Part shown: piece after piece, positions 55,401-61,400 of the stretch
How the letters are laid out: the number at the start of each line of letters is the position of its first letter
How positions within the stretch are numbered: position 1 is the stretch's first letter
Assembly (NCBI GenBank): GCA_030710605.1
Contig: CP092870.1
Location: forward strand, 18,328,684 to 18,392,683
Length of the DNA stretch: 64,000 nucleotides
Reading direction: 5' to 3'
Source of the DNA: Cordylochernes scorpioides
Lineage: Eukaryota > Arthropoda > Arachnida > Pseudoscorpiones > Chernetidae
Position numbers and translations under genes: made by a program
The notes under the pieces: generated by a model
The model's database searches: none
Told to the model about the DNA's origin: nothing
Seen by the model: only the letters and a program-made list of their open reading frames with translations

Positions 55401-58400
55401 TGGCACTAATGGGAATACAGTAGAACCTCCCTGTAAAGGATACTTAATTGCAGAGCCAAAGTGTCCTTTAGGGAGAGGTGTCTCTTACTGGAGAGTTGCT
55501 AAATTGTAAAAACGGTATTTTTGCAAAAAAAACCTGTCCTTTGTGGAGAGGTGTTTGCTAAAGGGAGGTTCTACTGTAATGCCAATTTTATTTAAGAAAT
55601 TCAGTGGTTGTTGTAACATAGTGACTGTGCTGCAGGGTCCAGCCAGATGACATGGGGGCCCATATAAACGTGGGCCGCACCTACAACAACCTCCAGAGGT
55701 ATGAAGAGGCTGAAGCAGCCTTCCGCCGAGCCAAGTCCCTCCTGCCCCACCCCAGGCCCGGGGAACCCTACCACAGCCGGATGGCCCCTAACCACCTCAA
55801 TGTCTTCCTCAATCTTGCCAACCTTATTTCCCGCAACAACACTCGTCTTGAGGAGGCTGACGCTGTGAGTGCAACCTTTGGTGAAACCACTTTTTTTTTC
55901 TAACTTGAAACACATGCACACATATATGCATTCATGGACAAAATTTAAGGAAGTTGTACCTTTTAGCCTGTTTATCTGGATTCAGTCATATTGATATACA
56001 GTGACCTTCATTTAAGACACCTCAGATCACTTAGTGTGAACAAAATTGCCCCCGTATCCTTAAAAAAAAAAAAAAAGATGACTGGCGACATCAAGGACTT
56101 TCCACTTCTTTAAGTTTTGTCCGAGTGTATGTACCAAAAGAGGCACCTCTCCCTTTAATAATGTATTAAAATAGTGTATTTTGTCTGGTTTATCTCTCTA
56201 GTACAAAATGTAATGGGGATAAAGAATGTGCCACAATACCAGTTTTGGAAAATTCAGACAAAAAGCCAACAACCTGTATACCTTGGTTTCAGGCTTTGGT
56301 CCTCATCAATACGGCTTGGATTTCATAACATCTCATGAGGGGAGTTATAAAATAGATTGAATTAATAAATTAATAAGAAAAGATCAAATATGTGAAATAA
56401 TCTCTGAGAGAAAACTGACAAAAACTATAACAAGACTTAGAACAAAACACTATAAAGGAATGACAATACATCCAGATGGCACAAGAACTTATAGAGCATG
56501 CAACAACTGTCCTGGTGTGGAACTAACACCTACCCACATATTCTCATGCCCAGCAATGGCCGCAGCCTTGCAGAAAATTGACTTAGACCCAGAGCAGCAG
56601 CTTTACACAGCCAAGATAGTGGATATTGCTGCTGCTGTGATGGAGATGCATGGAGACATCTGAGACCCTTCTTTGGACACGACAACAACAACAACAATTA
56701 ATAAATTTCCTTTCCTCCAATTTACCCAGAATCATCTATTTATTAGCTTGATTGTCTTTATATAATTTTTCCTGTATATAAATATCATATTTCCATTAAG
56801 GTACTATTACTGTTTTTTCTGCATGTATCCTACATTTCTGCTCGGAGAATCTGTATAAGACTAAAATGTCTTTAAAAAAAAACTTTTTGTTGTTGTAAAA
56901 TAGGATGAATTGACTTAAAATGTCAAACTGCTTTAAACATGTGTAGACATGTAGTGCACTTACAGTAAAAGCAGACGGCTACTTCTACCCACCATGATTA
57001 TCATGGCTGTGATACAACATGTTGTTTCTTATCCCCTTGTGTAAAGATTACACAAATTCCATGATTTCCATGATCTCATGGAATGGGGTATAAGGGTGCA
57101 GCTTTCGTTGATCATGGCACAATGATCCAGGCACACTTTGGTGAAAGTCTGACTTTGCCTGTAATTTGAGGCTGTTCCTAACATGGAAGCCTTTACTGCC
57201 GACTCTAACATGAATACAGACGCAGCTCCTCCGTATCCCTGGAGTGGGACCCTTGCTGAGGTCCATCAACCGGGTCAGTTGAACTCAAGATTTCTAAAGA
57301 GATACAACATGTACTAGGAATAAGCCAAAAAAAAAAAAGTGTTAAAGCTGGTCAAGTGGCAAGGCTGATTTTCCTGCTAGAATACCACATTGATGTATTG
57401 TAAAAGGGAGAGGTGCTTCTTTTGGTGCCTGATTACCATCTTTTGCATATTAGAAAACTATAGATTCTAATAGTTGTAGTCTATTAAACTGAAGGAACAC
57501 CATTGAAATGGTCCATCACTGATGCCAGAAATTTGATTTTTTTTATAAGAGTAAACTAAAATAATTGGCGCTGCTGCTGTGTTGGAGATGCACGGAGACA
57601 TCTGAGACTCTTCTTTGGACATGACAACAACAACAACAACAACAAAATAATTGGCAAATGAATTTAAAAAAAAAATTACCAATTTAAATTGCTGAATTAA
57701 ATACATGCTTATTTAAACACAAGGTAATAAGACCAAATCCAAATAAACATGCTGTGGTAAAATTTCTCATTCAGTACTTTTGTCTGAAGATGGTAACAAC
57801 ACTGTTACTGAAACCTGACACACTATTTATTTATTTGGATTTGGTCTTATTACCTTGTGTTTATAATCCAAATTGTGCCTTATCAATACATGCTTAATTA
57901 GTATTAATATACAGAGATGTAGAAGAGGGTTAATAAAAACTTTTAATAAACCAATTTTAACAATTAAATATTTAAATTTTAATATATCATAAATTATCAT
58001 GAAGAGATGATAAAGCAAAATTTGGATTATAGATTATAGCTACAAGAATATAAGACCTAATCCAAATAGTTTAATAGTGTGTAATGTTTTGGCAACAGCA
58101 TTGTTACCATCATCAGACAAAAGAATAAATGATTTATAATTATTCTTTTGTCTGATAATGGTAACAATACTATTGCCGAAATGTCACACACTATTAAATT
58201 TTTTGGATTAGGTCTTATATTCTTGTATCTAATCACAAAGAGAAGAATTTTCTCTCCCCACCCACATGGTTCCAGTGTGCAGCTCTACAGACAAGCCATC
58301 AGCATGAGAGCTGACTACATCGAGGCCTATATCAACCGTGGAGACATCCTCATCAAGCTCAACAGGTCTGTATCAAATTGTACAGGGATAATATTTCTCC

Positions 58401-61400
58401 TGGTTATTTCAACACTAAAACTTTCTTAAATGCTATTATTATCTGATTAAGTACAATTTGGATCATAGATTAGAAACACAAATGTAATAAAATCAAATCC
58501 AAATAAATAACATTTCGGTAACAGCATAGTTAACGAAAGGTCACACACTATTTATTTGGATTTGGTGTTATCACCTTATGTTGCTATTCTAGGATAGGAA
58601 TCTGTCAAACCTGCTGTGGAGAAATTTTTTATTATCGCATGTGACAATATACTATGTTGTGGAGCCTATATTAGACTAGCCGAATGGCCCGGGCAACGCC
58701 CGTGTTTTACCCGATTGAATGTTTTTATTCAAATACTATTTGTTACAATTATAAATTGGCGCCTTAAATAAATGCATATATTAGTTAATAACTATAGCCT
58801 ATGTGCTTTATCTGTCTATGTACTGTTGGCTTCCGTAGGCGTCTCTTACTGGGAAAAGGAAAGAGAGGATTCCATTTAGTTATTAACTAATATATGCATT
58901 TATTTAAAGAGCGACCCGCTCCAAAACAATAGTTACAAAAACGAAAGAGCGAGTGGGGGAGGCATGAGGGGGGGGGGGGGGGGCAAAGGTAGCGTGACCG
59001 TAGCCAACCAATAGGAGGGCGCCATTCCAAAAAAAAAGCAAACGGTGACAGAGACAGACGACTGATTAGGAAAGACGCTCGTAACTGTATATAGAATACA
59101 GTAAAACCTCTCTATAGCGAACTTCAATGGGACTGAACCAGTGGTTCATTATAGCCATGGTATGTTATAGCCATAGTTCACTGTATTATAAAATAAAAAT
59201 GGGGAATATTTCAGGTTTGTTATAAGGGAAGGTTTGCTATATCCCTGGTTCCTTATAGCAGGGCTTTACTGTATATATATATATGCACAATATAACCTTG
59301 TTAATTTAACGCACAATAATTTGACACTTGCAGTAATTCGATTGTTTTCTTGCCCTGACTTCCAGCCTATCAAATGGCAAATGTTAATTCAACCTAACAA
59401 TAATTCGACCAATTTTTTTTTTTAAACCAAATTTCAACATGATTCTTGGTAAGGCACAATTTGGATTATAGATTATAAATACAAGGTAATAAGACCAAAT
59501 CCAAATGAATAGTGTGTGATGTTTTGGTAACAAACGCTGTTACCGAAATGTCACACTCTATTTATTTGGTTTTGGTCTTATTACTTTATTAGATAATTCT
59601 AGTTAAAATATAAATTTATTGTTAAAAATACAATACTTTGGCATGCAGGACAGAGCGACCATAGCATATATGCATCATGTTTAAAAGTGTTGCAAATTTA
59701 AGCGCTGACATTCCTGCACAATTTGTTTACTCGATGATTTAAGCCTAGTTTAAGTGGCCATTAGTCACAGTGTCTTAAAGAGTGAAATAAATTCTTTGAC
59801 TTTTTTTTTCCTAAATTTATTCATTTTCTTCCCATTGCATTGATCCACATAGATTAAATTTGTATTCATAATTTTTCCTGTGTCCAAAAATGTGTTGATG
59901 TAATTTTATCCATTTCTTAACACAAGGTAATGAGACCAAATCCAAATAGTGTGTGATGTTTCGGTAACAGTGTTGTTATCATCTTCAGACAAAAGTGTTG
60001 AATGCACTTTCAGCTGCTCATTCAGTACTTTTGTGTGAAGATGGTAACAATGATATTACCTAAACCTCACACACTATTTGGATTTGGTCTTATTACCTTG
60101 TGTTTATAATCTATAATCCAAATTGTGTCTTATCATCCATCCTAAAGTTGATCCTGAAACATTCTAAAAAAAAAAAGTCCGAATGTTATCAATTCACCTT
60201 TTTAATTAAAATAAATTACAACATAATTTTCTAAAATTATTTTAATTATATATTGGTTAAAATAAAAAAAGACTGCAATTTAAAAATAGGCATTTTTAAT
60301 TGACTTTAATTTTTACTTTTCGTAATTTCTATTTGTCCTCTAGCCTGAATGTATATTATATATAAAAATTAATAATGCATTGGGAAGGCATCCATTGTTT
60401 GGAGGCGACCGCTGGCGTAACTGTCTGCTAAGGAAGTTCTACTGTATTGGTGAAATTTAACATCATATTAAACAGTCTTCTTCTTCTTTCTTATCTCACT
60501 GGGTGAAGTAGAATGCGTCTGCCTTTGTCATCAAGATTGGAAGCACTACTCAGTGGCAGGTCGACTTAGCTCCAAAATAAATGGCCGCCTCTGACATGAG
60601 GAACAGACGCCATGTGAAGCCGCTCCTAACATGGAGTACAAACTCTGCTCATCCTGTATCCCTGTATTAGGAGTCCTTACAGGGTACTATCAGCCGGGCA
60701 GCTGAGCCCAGGTTTTTTAGTGAGCTTGTTACTGCTCTCCCTCCTCCTTTTTCATCTGGGCTTGGGACCAGCAAAGGCGGAGTTATATATCAAACAGTGA
60801 TTATATCTCTTTGAGAGAAATTTCAAATTAAAACTACTAGAATGCCGGTCCGAGACAGCTTTCCACCTCACAGTCAGTAAAGAAACAATGAAAGTATTTC
60901 ACCGTCCCTCCCACTTATACTACACCTCTCTTCACAGAGCCAGACTAGAGTGAAACTCAACAGGCTCTTCTTTCCCCGCTGATTTTTCCAAGCCCATATT
61001 AAAACTACAGTAAAACCTTGCCAAAGCGAACCTCAATGGGACAGACTCTTGGTTCTCTATAACCATGTATTCACTATCTCATGGATTGGGGTGTAGGGGT
61101 GCAGCTTTCGTTGATCATGGCACCATGATCCAGGCACACTTTGGTGAAAGTCTGACTTTGCCTGTAGTTTGAGGCTGTTTCTAACATGGAAGCAGCGCCT
61201 TTGCTGCCGACTCTAACATGAGTACAGACGCAGCTCCTCCGTATCCCTGGAGTGGGACCCTTGCTGAGGTCTATCAACTGGGTCAGTTGAAGTCAGGATT
61301 TTTAAAGAGGTCTACTCCTCTTCTAACAATGCTGTTGTTGGTCCACGACTGCTTATTCGTCAGAGTTATTCTGCTTGTTTCACAGCTGGCCTTCATATCT

